In this document: positions 40,789 through 49,530 of the stretch, piece by piece
How positions within the stretch are numbered: the first letter of the stretch is position 1
Layout of the letters: every line of letters starts with the position of its first letter
Source of the DNA: Bacteroidota bacterium
GTDB lineage: Bacteria > Bacteroidota > Bacteroidia > AKYH767-A > OLB10
Assembly (NCBI GenBank): GCA_016713525.1
Contig: JADJOZ010000033.1
Coordinates: forward strand, 434,001 to 498,000
Direction: 5' to 3'
DNA length: 64,000 bases
Notes under the pieces: model-generated
What the model was told of the DNA's origin: nothing
The model's database searches: none
Seen by the model: the letters and a program-made list of their open reading frames with translations, nothing else
Translations under genes and position numbers: made by a program

Positions 40789-42570
40789 ATGACAAATTAT
40801 TCCCGGTTTTTAAGAGTTTCGTTTTTGCCGTTTGCATCTTTGCTATTGGTGTTTGCAATTAGTTCGTGCAAGTCATCTGAAAAAGCAACGCAAACATCAA
40901 AAGCACCTGCAACTACATCCCCGAAAGGGAAAAAGCAGTTGACCGAAGAAGAACTGATTAACCTCAAATTCTTATTCGTAAATGCAACCAAAGAACGTGC
41001 TTTGGGAAATGATGATAAGGCTGCGGAATTATTTGCACAATGTATTCGTATTGATGGCGGCAATCATGCCTCCATGTATGAACTGGCACGTATATATGCT
41101 GAAAAAAGAAAGCTTACAGATGCCTTGTTTTTTGCCCGTAGTGCGCGACAGTTAGATCCGCAAAATGAATGGTACCGGATTTTCCTTGGTAACCTGTACA
41201 TGTCGGCAAAAAAGGGTCCCGAAGCAGAATCGGAATTTTCATCGTTATACAAAGACAATCCACATAATCTCGATTATGCTTTCAAGTATGCATCGGCATT
41301 GTTGTTTAACGGAAAAATTCAGGAAGCGATTAAGGTTTATGATAAGGTTGAAGCAGAAATTGGAATTTCTGCTGATCTTTCAGTAGAGAAAGAACGACTG
41401 TGGTTGCGCCTCGGAAAAGTGGATAAGGCTGCTGAGGAAATTGAAAAACTGATTGCAAGCGATCCTAAAAATATCAAGCATTATTCGTTGCTGGTAGAAT
41501 TGTATCAGGTGAATAACATGCCTGAAAAAGCTTATGAAGCTATTCAACGCATGCAAGGTGTGGATGCCGGTTCTCCCTATGGAATGCTTGCTCTTGCAGA
41601 ATATTATCGCAGCACAAATCAGAAAGAAAAATCGTTTGAGCAATTAAAACTTGCATTCGCACATAAAGAGCTGGAAACAGATCTGAAACTAAAAATTATT
41701 ACTTCATACATGCCACTTGTAGAAGGCAGTCCGGAAATGATGGATCAGGCTACTACGCTTTCGCAGATATTTGCTGAAACAAATCCTGAAGATGCTATGG
41801 CTTTAGCTATTTATGCTGATTTCCTGACCATGAATCAGAAGTATGAAGAAGCTGCGAAAAAATATGAAGCATCTTTGCTCATCAACAATAAAACGTTTAT
41901 TGTTTGGCAACAATTATTGATTTGTCAATCGCAGTTAAACGATTTCCCTGCCATGTTGCGGACTTCAACAGAAGCACTGACTTTATTCCCTGATCAGTCG
42001 ATTGTTTATTTGTTTAATGGTATTTCCTTATCGCAATCGGATAGACATGAAGAAGCGGTATCGATTTTAAATGCCGGAAGCAAACTGGTTGTCGATAACG
42101 ATTTTCAGTTGATACAGTTTTACAGCAATCTCGCCGATAATTACAACACCCTCAAAAAATATGAGGAGTCGGATGCAAATTTTGATAAGGCTTTGAAGTT
42201 AGATCCGCGCGATCCTTTGATTCTGAATAATTACGCCTATTATCTTTCTGTGCGGAAAGTAAATCTCGAAAAAGCTGAAAGCATGTCGAAGCTTTCCAAT
42301 GAAATTCGGCCCGATCAGGCTTCTTATGAAGATACCTATGGATGGATACTTTTTGAAATGGGAAAATATAATGATGCTTTGATCTGGCTGCAGAAAGCAC
42401 TCGATCATGGTGGTTCTTCAAACGGCACCATACTGGAACACATGGGTGATGTGCTCTTTAAATTAAACAGAAATACCGAAGCTCTCGATTATTGGAAACG
42501 TGCTAAGGATGCAGGCGATACAAGCGATAAGATAGATCAGAAAATAAAGGACCAGAAATTCTATGAGTAA
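40789..42570 (+). CDS. Tetratricopeptide-repeat lipoprotein
   Basis: 593 residues with an N-terminal lipobox (VFAISSC, Cys near residue 27), so probably an outer- or inner-membrane lipoprotein facing the periplasm. Many TPR helix pairs follow, for example the unit starting YELARIYAEKRKLTDALFFA and the late units NLADNYNTLKKYEESDANF, YAYYLSVRKVNLEKAESM and YGWILFEMGKYNDALIWL. It overlaps the next gene by eight bases and is probably a scaffold in envelope assembly. Confidence 0.88.
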   Translation: MTNYSRFLRVSFLPFASLLLVFAISSCKSSEKATQTSKAPATTSPKGKKQLTEEELINLKFLFVNATKERALGNDDKAAELFAQCIRIDGGNHASMYELARIYAEKRKLTDALFFARSARQLDPQNEWYRIFLGNLYMSAKKGPEAESEFSSLYKDNPHNLDYAFKYASALLFNGKIQEAIKVYDKVEAEIGISADLSVEKERLWLRLGKVDKAAEEIEKLIASDPKNIKHYSLLVELYQVNNMPEKAYEAIQRMQGVDAGSPYGMLALAEYYRSTNQKEKSFEQLKLAFAHKELETDLKLKIITSYMPLVEGSPEMMDQATTLSQIFAETNPEDAMALAIYADFLTMNQKYEEAAKKYEASLLINNKTFIVWQQLLICQSQLNDFPAMLRTSTEALTLFPDQSIVYLFNGISLSQSDRHEEAVSILNAGSKLVVDNDFQLIQFYSNLADNYNTLKKYEESDANFDKALKLDPRDPLILNNYAYYLSVRKVNLEKAESMSKLSNEIRPDQASYEDTYGWILFEMGKYNDALIWLQKALDHGGSSNGTILEHMGDVLFKLNRNTEALDYWKRAKDAGDTSDKIDQKIKDQKFYE

Positions 42571-43408
42571 TTGTTACGGCAGGATTCCGGTAATTTTATT
42601 TGTAGTTGTTGTTGCTATCATGACAGGTTTGTCATCGTGCAAAACACGACACAAAGCGCAGGTGCCTGTTGTAAAGGATGAAAAAAATCCCGATGATAAA
42701 TCGGCTCCCGATCTTCAGCAGTTGATCTATGACAATTCTTTTAAAGTAAATTCGTTTTCTGCCAAAGCATCTGTAAAAACAAATATTGGTGATCAATCGA
42801 ATTCATTCAATATTAACCTGCGTATTAAAACCGACAGCGTAATCTGGATTTCGGTGAGTCCCTTGTTGGGGATTGAAGTTGCCAGAGTGATGATCACCAG
42901 AGATTCTGTTAAGTTTATGGATCGCTTGAATAACAAATATTCTAATTCCGATTTTCGTTTTTTCAATGATCTGCTGAATGTGAATATCGATTTTGAAATC
43001 ATCCAGGGAATTCTCACCGGAAATTTATTCTCGTACAAGAAAAATAAGTTCAATTCCGTTTATATCGAAGATAAGTATTACATCCTGAGTACACTCAGTA
43101 AAAGAAAACTGAAACGTTCTCTGGAAGATATTGATCCCAATAAACCAATTGTACAGGATATGTGGGTGAGCTATCAGAACTACCGCATTACCCGTTTGAG
43201 TGTAGAAGATCAGCGCTTGCAAAAATCTTTATTAACCGATTATTCCGACCATCGCCAAACAGAAGGCGGACTGTTTCCATTTTTTTCAAAAACAGTTGTG
43301 AAAGCCGAAAAGCAAGTGAACATCGAAATTGAATATAATAAAGTTACGATTAACAGTGATCCCGAATTTCCATTCAATATTCCGTCAGGCTATGAGAAGA
43401 TGCGGTAA
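42563..43408 (+). CDS. DUF4292 lipoprotein
   Basis: 281 residues with a lipobox near residue 26 (TGLSSC). The body matches DUF4292: FKVNSFSAKASVKT, SVIWISVSPLLGIEVARVMIT, a central DILIQGIL-like region (FEIIQGILTGNLFSY) and SVEDQRLQKSLLTDYSDH. The fold is thought to resemble LolA/LolB lipoprotein carriers. It overlaps both the TPR gene upstream and the EnvC-like gene downstream, indicating tight cotranscription. Confidence 0.85.
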   Translation: MSNCYGRIPVILFVVVVAIMTGLSSCKTRHKAQVPVVKDEKNPDDKSAPDLQQLIYDNSFKVNSFSAKASVKTNIGDQSNSFNINLRIKTDSVIWISVSPLLGIEVARVMITRDSVKFMDRLNNKYSNSDFRFFNDLLNVNIDFEIIQGILTGNLFSYKKNKFNSVYIEDKYYILSTLSKRKLKRSLEDIDPNKPIVQDMWVSYQNYRITRLSVEDQRLQKSLLTDYSDHRQTEGGLFPFFSKTVVKAEKQVNIEIEYNKVTINSDPEFPFNIPSGYEKMR

Positions 43409-44621
43409 ATTTCTGTTGTTGTTGTGGCTACTACTGCTCACAATTCCTGCCATTCCGCAAAGTAAAAAGGAACTGGAGCGAAAAAAACAGCAGCTGCAAA
43501 AAGAAATTGATCAAACCAATAGGGAACTGAATGCAACTGCGAAGAGTAAGAAGTTAACTGCTTCTCAGGTGGATGCGCTTAAGAAAAAAATTAAACTTCG
43601 TCAGCAATTAATCGGTACCATCAATTCAGAGTTAGATGGTTTGAGTAGTCAGATTACCACCACATCCGGTGAAATAACATCGCTGGAACACAAGATGGAA
43701 CAACTGCGAAATGAATATGCCAACATGGTACGATTCGCGCAACGCAACCAGGGAAGCTACCAAAGGTTGATGTTTATTTTTGCTTCCGATGATTTTAATC
43801 AGGCATTCAAACGACTGAAATATCTGCAGCAGTACAGTGACAGTCGCAAGCGACAGGCAGCATTGATCGACAGCACACAATCGCATCTCAGCAACCGTAA
43901 GTCGGAGCTTGAGGCTAAGAAGAATGAAAAGACCAGCTTAAGAAATCAGGAGCTGCAACAAAAGCAGGAGCTTGAAAAAGATAAGAAGGAGCAGGATAAA
44001 GTGCTTGCCAATTTGCAGGATCGCGAGAAAAAACTGAAGAAGCAACTAGCAGAAAAACAAAAAGCAAAACAACGTCTCGATCGTGCTATCGATAATTTGA
44101 TTCGCAAAGAAATTGAAGCTGCCAAGAAAAAAGCAACGGCATCTGGAAAGAAAAATGTGACCAATGCGAATGTGTTTTCGCTGACTCCGGAATCGCAGAA
44201 GCTATCGAATAGTTTTGCCGGCAATAAAGGTAAGTCGCCATGGCCTGTTGAGAAAGGAAATATCAGCAGCAGCTTCGGTGAGCATCCGCATCCGGAACTG
44301 AAAGGAATTGTGGTGAAGAATAATGGTATTGATATTCGTTCAACACCCAATTCGCAGGCGCGTTCGGTGTTCGATGGCGAAGTGAGTGGCGTAATTACCA
44401 TTCCGGGTTCTAACAGTGCGGTGATCATCAGACACGGCGAATACCTCTCGGTTTATTCCAATCTCGAGTCGGTGTTTGTGAAAAAAGGGGATAAGGTGAC
44501 CACGCGACAAAAAATCGGGCAAGTTTATACCGATCAGGCGGAAGGCACTACCGAACTCCATCTGGAAATCTGGAAAGGGACCACCAAACTCAATCCGGCC
44601 CCCTGGTTGGCAGGAAAATAG
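43392..44621 (+). CDS. EnvC-like murein hydrolase activator with degenerate M23 domain
   Basis: I chose the ATG at 43392 (MRRCGKFLLLLWLLLLTI, signal peptide ending PAIPQ), overlapping DUF4292 by 17 bases. A long coiled coil fills roughly residues 25-260 (LERKKQQLQKEIDQTNREL and a Lys/Glu-rich second half), followed by a LytM/M23 fold at ~300-405. The zinc ligands are altered: the usual H-x-x-x-D is NNGID, and the usual HxH is ELHLE. This is the pattern of non-catalytic EnvC/NlpD-type activators, which switch on amidases under FtsEX control. The phylum's conserved cluster upstream supports an envelope role. Confidence 0.88.
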   Translation: MRRCGKFLLLLWLLLLTIPAIPQSKKELERKKQQLQKEIDQTNRELNATAKSKKLTASQVDALKKKIKLRQQLIGTINSELDGLSSQITTTSGEITSLEHKMEQLRNEYANMVRFAQRNQGSYQRLMFIFASDDFNQAFKRLKYLQQYSDSRKRQAALIDSTQSHLSNRKSELEAKKNEKTSLRNQELQQKQELEKDKKEQDKVLANLQDREKKLKKQLAEKQKAKQRLDRAIDNLIRKEIEAAKKKATASGKKNVTNANVFSLTPESQKLSNSFAGNKGKSPWPVEKGNISSSFGEHPHPELKGIVVKNNGIDIRSTPNSQARSVFDGEVSGVITIPGSNSAVIIRHGEYLSVYSNLESVFVKKGDKVTTRQKIGQVYTDQAEGTTELHLEIWKGTTKLNPAPWLAGK

Positions 44622-44641
44622 CCAAATCCGAAAATATTTCG

Positions 44642-44649
44642 TATTTTTG
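44642..44649 (+). promoter_or_regulatory. Bacteroidota -7 box (TATTTTTG) before tatA
   Basis: TATTTTTG matches TAnnTTTG, 23 bases before the tatA ATG. Confidence 0.5.
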
Positions 44650-44672
44650 CAGTTCTAAATAAAGAATAAATC

Positions 44673-44873
44673 ATGTCTACGCTATTGATACTAGGGTTTC
44701 TGGGCGGCATCGGCGGTACCGAAATCATCCTGATTATTGTGGTTTTACTGTTGTTTTTTGGCGGTAAAAGAATCCCGGAACTGGCAAAAGGCCTGGGAAA
44801 AGGTATTCGTGAGTTCAAAGATGCTACCAGTGGCAAATCGGATGAACCGAAGGAATTGCCTAAAAAAGATTGA
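44673..44873 (+). CDS. tatA: Twin-arginine translocase subunit TatA/TatE
   Basis: 66 residues: a short N-terminal membrane helix (EIILIIVVLLLFFG), the conserved FGGKRIPELAKGLGKGIREF amphipathic helix and a charged tail. TatA multimers form the pore for folded Tat substrates. The partner TatC is not in the window. A strong terminator follows 23 bases after the stop. Confidence 0.93.
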   Translation: MSTLLILGFLGGIGGTEIILIIVVLLLFFGGKRIPELAKGLGKGIREFKDATSGKSDEPKELPKKD

Positions 44874-44896
44874 TATTCAATAACTTAACATATTTT

Positions 44897-44929
44897 AAGC
44901 TGTTTCTTAGCCGAGAAACAGCTTTTTTT
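44897..44929 (+). terminator. Intrinsic terminator after tatA
   Basis: AAGCTGTTTCT pairs with AGAAACAGCTT (11-base perfect stem, six-base loop), followed by a T-run. Confidence 0.88.
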
Positions 44930-44988
44930 GTTTCTCATCGTATTTTCATTCGATTTTAAACTTTAAAGCTTCTTAGTTACTTTGCACC

Positions 44989-45822
44989 ATGTATTATCTG
45001 AAATGTAATCATTGTGGTCATGCCAATGAACTGAAAACGGAGTTCCTCACGTTTTGTAATCAGTGTGGTAAAAAGTTAAGTGCCAATTTTCAGGAGTGGA
45101 GCAAAGAGCATCCGGGAGCGAGCTTCGACGATTATAAAAAAATGGTGGGGACCACTGATTTGCAGGTACTGAAAGAAGGTCCGGTCCAAAAAAAGAAAAA
45201 GTTCCCGATTATTGCCGGTATCCTTGTTGGCGTTGTGTTCATGGGTTTTTTCATGTATGCGATGACGAATATGTCGGGGATTAATATTCTCTCCCTGTTA
45301 CGTTCCGGAAAAACTCCCGATTCCCTCATACAAAGTAAATGGGAGCGATATAATTTCGGACGCTTTGGTCTGTCATTAGAAGCACCGGTTAAACCGGAGG
45401 TGGTGGAGCTTGCTATTCCTGATGAGGTTAAGAAACAGATTAAAGAAATGGAGACATTTCAGTATGCACCACTCAAAGGATTTGAAATGATGGTGAGCAG
45501 TGTGTTGTATACGGAGGGCATTACTGCGAGTCTGGAAGGTGCTGCAAATGGTTCGTTGAATGAGATTGTAAAGAAACCCGGAGTAAGTAATTTCGAATTC
45601 AAGGATAGTCCCGTTACATACAATGAAGTTAATGGTGTGCTGATAAATGGCAGCTTTCATTTGAATGGTGTTTTTATGCGATTCAGTACCGTTATTTATA
45701 CACGCAAGTCACACATGTGGCAGGGGCTGGTTTCGTGGCAGGATCAGGATGCAGATGGTAAGATTGCTGAAGAACGCATTCTCGATTCGGTGGAGATAAA
45801 TTATTACGTGAAAACTATTTGA
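44989..45822 (+). CDS. Zinc-ribbon membrane protein of unknown function
   Basis: 277 residues. A cytoplasmic zinc ribbon opens the protein (CNHCGHANELKTEFLTFCNQ, followed by CGKKL, a four-cysteine arrangement). A basic segment and one membrane helix follow (IIAGILVGVVFMGFFMYAM), then an extracytoplasmic domain of about 160 residues starting near RFGLSLEAPVKPE, reminiscent of small beta-sheet carrier domains. A TTACTTTG promoter-like box lies at 44977-44984, four bases before the ATG, so the leader is very short. Function not recognised. Confidence 0.7.
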   Translation: MYYLKCNHCGHANELKTEFLTFCNQCGKKLSANFQEWSKEHPGASFDDYKKMVGTTDLQVLKEGPVQKKKKFPIIAGILVGVVFMGFFMYAMTNMSGINILSLLRSGKTPDSLIQSKWERYNFGRFGLSLEAPVKPEVVELAIPDEVKKQIKEMETFQYAPLKGFEMMVSSVLYTEGITASLEGAANGSLNEIVKKPGVSNFEFKDSPVTYNEVNGVLINGSFHLNGVFMRFSTVIYTRKSHMWQGLVSWQDQDADGKIAEERILDSVEINYYVKTI

Positions 45823-45880
45823 TACACTATTGCCGGAAGCAAACGGATTCCGGAGCGATCACAATATTAAAAAAAGTAAA

Positions 45881-46339
45881 ATGAACGGAGCTCATATTCA
45901 CCTGCTGTTAAATCATGTTCCTATTCTGGGATCTGTCTTTGCCCTTTGTTTGTTGTTGTATGGAATCTTTTTTAAGAATCGATCCATACTTTATGCGGGA
46001 CTAGTTACAGTGGTGGCGACTTCGTTAATAGGGATTCCTGCTTTTTTATCGGGTGAAGAAGCTGAGCACATGGTGGAGCCAATCATTGGTATTAACCGCG
46101 AGGCATTAGAAGAGCACGAAGACATGGCAGAAATCGCATTTTGGGCGATGCTCATGAATGGCGTTATTGCTCTGGGGACATTATCGTCGGGGCGCAAAAC
46201 CGGAACGCCTGCGCAAGCGCTGGTATGGCTTAGTCTGTCGGGTTTATTGCTGGTGACGGTGTTAATGGCCCGCACAGGAGGTTCCGGAGGCGAAATCAGG
46301 CATACAGAGTTCCATTTGCAGCAGTCTGAGCACGATTGA
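45881..46339 (+). CDS. Small four-helix membrane protein, DUF2231-like
   Basis: 152 residues from the ATG at 45881 (MNGAHIHLLLNHVPILGSVF). Four hydrophobic helices are visible. Conserved-looking His residues occur at HIHLLLNH, EEHEDMAE and the C-terminal RHTEFH. The first block and overall length resemble DUF2231 membrane proteins; such paired His residues could bind heme, but this is inference only. It follows the zinc-ribbon gene by 58 bases. Confidence 0.6.
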   Translation: MNGAHIHLLLNHVPILGSVFALCLLLYGIFFKNRSILYAGLVTVVATSLIGIPAFLSGEEAEHMVEPIIGINREALEEHEDMAEIAFWAMLMNGVIALGTLSSGRKTGTPAQALVWLSLSGLLLVTVLMARTGGSGGEIRHTEFHLQQSEHD

Positions 46340-46438
46340 TCGGTTAATCATGATAATTATCAGGTAGCGGGCTTGACGTTGGTCATGCCATACCGGAGAT
46401 CAATTCCTCAATTTTGTTGTTACTAAAACAACAAACTT

Positions 46439-46819
46439 ATGGAAGGAATTAAAATGGAAGTTTTGCATCAGGAGCATCTTGAATGGTTGAATAAACTGGA
46501 CTTTTACAAAGATGACATTGCAATTCTGAAAAGAAGAATCGAAGAGGTAGCCGCTAAAAATACCGGTCACGATGTGATGGCTATGATTGAGCATTTCCAG
46601 AATCAGCTCATCATTCAGCGCAACGAACTCGACGAGTTCAGGCACGCCATTAAAGAACACGAAAACGAATTAGAGGCGGCTGTCAAATCGAACCCCACAG
46701 CCACCAACCGCCAACGCCTGAGCGACGACCCGATGCTCAGAACCCGCATGGAAAGATATGAAACCATCTTTAACGAATTACGAATGGAGTTGTATCGGTT
46801 TTTATCAAAGAGTCTTTAA
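46439..46819 (+). CDS. Hypothetical coiled-coil protein
   Basis: 126 residues, nearly all helical, without signal peptide or membrane helix. Heptad-like stretches are HLEWLNKLDFYKDDIAILKR and MIEHFQNQLIIQRNELDEF. I recognise the general type as a small conserved Bacteroidota protein, but no function is known to me. A second Met five codons in is an equal candidate for the start. A strong terminator follows. Confidence 0.6.
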   Translation: MEGIKMEVLHQEHLEWLNKLDFYKDDIAILKRRIEEVAAKNTGHDVMAMIEHFQNQLIIQRNELDEFRHAIKEHENELEAAVKSNPTATNRQRLSDDPMLRTRMERYETIFNELRMELYRFLSKSL

Positions 46820-46842
46820 AAAGTATTGAATTTATTTTTTGC

Positions 46843-46868
46843 GCACCCCTTTGGGGTGCTTTTTTTTT
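46843..46868 (+). terminator. Strong intrinsic terminator
   Basis: GCACCCC pairs with GGGGTGC across a TTT loop, then a run of nine T. It ends the conserved envelope block; the accessory minus-strand region begins immediately after. Confidence 0.92.
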
Positions 46869-46895
46869 GGGGTGGGAGGTTAGTATATTGCTGTT

Positions 46896-47570
46896 TCAGT
46901 GATTCGTTTGTTCTTTTTGTCTGTCAGCAATAAAGAATGAAGCTAAATAAGCAGTGAAAGTTCCAAATAAGCCTGCTCCCATAGTCATTAATGCTGCAGC
47001 TATAATTCTTCCTTCGGTCGTAACAGGAAATTTGTCACCGTATCCAACTGTGGTTATGGTGACATAAGCCCACCAAATTGCATCTTCTGCTGTTTTGATG
47101 TTGCTGTTTGGGTGGTTCTCCACTTGTAGAATAGCAATAGCAGAAAAAATTACCATAAGGACTGCAATAATTGAAACGGTGGTGAAAGTTCCTTGTGTTT
47201 TGCTTTTGTAAATATGATTGATCAAATGTTTTGTGGAACGAAACGCTCTTAACACTCTTAGTAATCTAATTAATCGAATTGCTCTACCTCCTCTTAAAAA
47301 GTCGAAAGTTGGAATGCTTGAAACAAGGTCAATCCAGCCCCATTTCATAAATTTTAGTTTATTCTCAGTTTGATAAAAACGTATAGAAAATTCAATCAGA
47401 AAGAAAACGCAAATAGAATTATCAACCAATTCAAGTACATTTGAAACTTCTGTGGGGAGCTGAAAGAGAGTGTCTATGATTAACGCACAAAGCACATATA
47501 CAGATAGCACAAGCACCAAAATGTTTAGTGATGTGAATGATTTTAATTCCTCTGAAGTTTGCTCTGACAT
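46896..47570 (-). CDS. Voltage-gated-type potassium channel
   Basis: 224 residues with six membrane helices. The S4-like helix has regularly spaced Arg (RGGRAIRLIRLLRVLRAFR). The pore has the potassium selectivity filter TTVGYGD between helices 5 and 6, and the last helix is GRIIAAALMTMGAGLFGTFT. It belongs to the prokaryotic Kv/ion_trans family. No RCK or cyclic-nucleotide domain is fused. It is the first gene of the AT-rich minus-strand block. Confidence 0.9.
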   Translation of the reverse strand: MSEQTSEELKSFTSLNILVLVLSVYVLCALIIDTLFQLPTEVSNVLELVDNSICVFFLIEFSIRFYQTENKLKFMKWGWIDLVSSIPTFDFLRGGRAIRLIRLLRVLRAFRSTKHLINHIYKSKTQGTFTTVSIIAVLMVIFSAIAILQVENHPNSNIKTAEDAIWWAYVTITTVGYGDKFPVTTEGRIIAAALMTMGAGLFGTFTAYLASFFIADRQKEQTNH

Positions 47571-47634
47571 TTGATTCTTCCTAGTTTATTTTCGGATAAC
47601 TTATTTTAGTTTATGTAGATTATTATTTGGACAT

Positions 47635-48354
47635 TTATTTTGATAGAACTTTTTTCCTTGGCTTACGAAATTTGACTTGTTGAACCTCTTCAAGAGGAAT
47701 TGGGTCATGAATTATTCGGTCAATTGCAGTTTCAATTTCTTCTTGAGTGAATTTATGGCGAAATTTTTTATTAAGTGACCGCCTTATAAAATTCTTAATG
47801 GGTTGAGCATATAGCAATCCTGCAACATTTTTTGGATCTAAGGCAATTGTCTTTTGCCAAAGTTTATCAAGACCTTTAGTCATAACAGAGTCCTTGTGCA
47901 GAAACTGAATTATTTCGACACAATTTTTAAGAGTTGTAACTTCGCACAAGTCAAAAGAAAAGACTAGGCGAGCTTCAATAGGTTTTTGAAATAGGATCTT
48001 GTAGAAATCAAATTGTTTTCCATTTGTAAGCAAAGCCCACTCAATGCCTTCATTTGCCCCGTAGTTGATAGTTTGTCTCAAATGCTTTGCGGAAAGAGTA
48101 AGGGAAAGAGATTTAACTTCAACCAAAAAAAGTGTCGATCCCCTTTGTTTGAATTACAAATCTGCATAAGTTCCTCTGATCATGTATTCGGTTTTCACTT
48201 CGTCAATTGCAATAAATCCTAGTACATCTGTTAGAACGAATTAATCATAAGCCGTGTTCCAGATTCATCAAGTTCAACGCTTGCTTCCTAAAAAGCGTTT
48301 ATGGTATAGTTTAAGTTGGCCCAGCAGTTTGGTCTTTTTACTTTTAGTCAGCAT
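47635..48354 (-). CDS. HsdR N-terminal-like (type I restriction) protein, multiply frameshifted
   Basis: The intact part (47635-48126) has LVEVKSLSLTLSAKHLRQ and INYGANEGIEWALLTNGKQF, the PD-(D/E)XK-like core of stand-alone HSDR_N proteins. Reading upstream across frames recovers the expected N-terminus: KTKLLGQLKLYHKRFL, then EASVELDESGTRLMINSF, then LTDVLGFIAIDEVKTEYMIR and GTYADLVIQTKGIDT. The start would be the ATG at 48354. Four frame breaks are needed (near 48288, 48235, 48156 and the A7 run at 48125-48131), some requiring a base added and some a base removed. The full protein would be about 240 residues. It is either decayed or affected by local sequence error. No HsdM or HsdS gene is nearby. 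Confidence 0.7.
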
Positions 48355-48492
48355 TGTAAATTTGGTCTAAGTTTATATTGTAAGTACTTTTCGATTTATT
48401 TTTAAGCAACTTAATGTCTCAATAGAAGACTGATATGCCAGTATATTTTTTTTTCTTACATTTAGTTATGACTCTAAATAGTGTTAAAAGGC

Positions 48493-49423
48493 CTATTCTC
48501 CTAAAAGTGTTAAGGGCTTATAAGGCTCGTATTCGATTACTTTCTCATGAATCAACTTTTGTAATATGGTTTCTACTTCATTTCTGAAAGCAAATTTAGA
48601 AGTGTCCTTAATTATTGCTTGTGACAGGTTGGTTTTTAATACAGAATTTGATCTTATACACTCCTTTATTTTGTCTTCAATTCTGCGTATTAGACCTTTA
48701 TAACTTTTAGCAAAAGATATTGCCAGTTCTTCATTTATATTTGAAACCCCTACTTTAAAAGCAAATTTATCCTTAACCTCGTACATTAATTCGTCAGGAA
48801 TTCTGATACTTGTAAGCATATCATTTTCTCGTTCTGTCAAATTTTCTTTGAGTTGATCAAAATATTTTTTTAAAAGGGAAATGGGTATTAAATAAAATTC
48901 AGGCCTTGTTGAAGTGTCATCAGATATAATATATTCATCAATAAATGCAATCCAAACTGGTACAAGAAGTTGCTCATGCAAATTGATTAAACCAATAATT
49001 TCATTTTTAAACAGTTGAAAATATGTTTTAGAGGAAGTTGGAAATCCTTTTTTCTGCCTACATTTCACATCAAAAAATAAGATCCCCATGGCGGGTAGAT
49101 TTACTAAAAAGTCAGGTCTTTTAGATTTCATCTTATCCTTTAATACATTTGACCTTTCCAGCCCTAATGGACCTTGACCAATATAAAGGAATGGAACGTC
49201 ATTTTCATCCATTAAGGATTTAAATAAGTTTTCAGCCTTAGTACCTTTTAGCTCGAGCTCAGATAAATAGTTATTCAATTTTATTCCTTTGAATTCTTCC
49301 TTCTCCTTGAAGATTGAATAATTTCTATCAGGAGTTTTCTTCAATTAATTCAATGTCATTTTTTACAATGCCTTTCACTAACCTAATTGAGTTGGACTTT
49401 GGATCGAAATTGATATATGCCAT
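48493..49423 (-). CDS. PD-(D/E)XK nuclease-like protein, probably frameshifted at the start
   Basis: 283 residues are in one frame from 49344. Residues ~35-100 show the order expected of a PD-(D/E)XK nuclease: a helical Glu (TKAENLFKSLMDEN), an Asp (KRPDFLVNLP) and the E/D-x-K strand (ILFFDVKCRQKKG). The rest is helical and unassigned. A 31-codon frame at 49328-49423 (MAYINFDPKSNSIRLVKGIV) overlaps the start. Removing one A near 49336-49339 joins them as IELIEETPDRNYSIF, so the true start is probably 49423. It lies between the HsdR-N-like gene and the helicase-nuclease on the same strand. Confidence 0.65.
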
Positions 49424-49530
49424 TTTATCTAATTGTTAACTTATTATTTTAATGCAATTCAATTTGAAAATAATATACTCTTAGAATGTTTTTTTAAATA
49501 TTTTGGAAGTGTCTCAATTTAAAATTTATG

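Noticed and set aside
44897..44929. Riboswitch or attenuator before the zinc-ribbon gene
   Set aside because: A simple perfect stem followed by a T-run directly after tatA is fully explained as an intrinsic terminator.
46896..47570. Potassium channel as a known defence effector
   Set aside because: It is an ordinary six-helix channel without a fused sensor or nucleotide-binding domain; only its position suggests defence.
47635..48354. Complete type I restriction-modification system
   Set aside because: Only an HsdR N-terminal-like protein is present; there is no motor domain fused to it and no methylase or specificity gene nearby.
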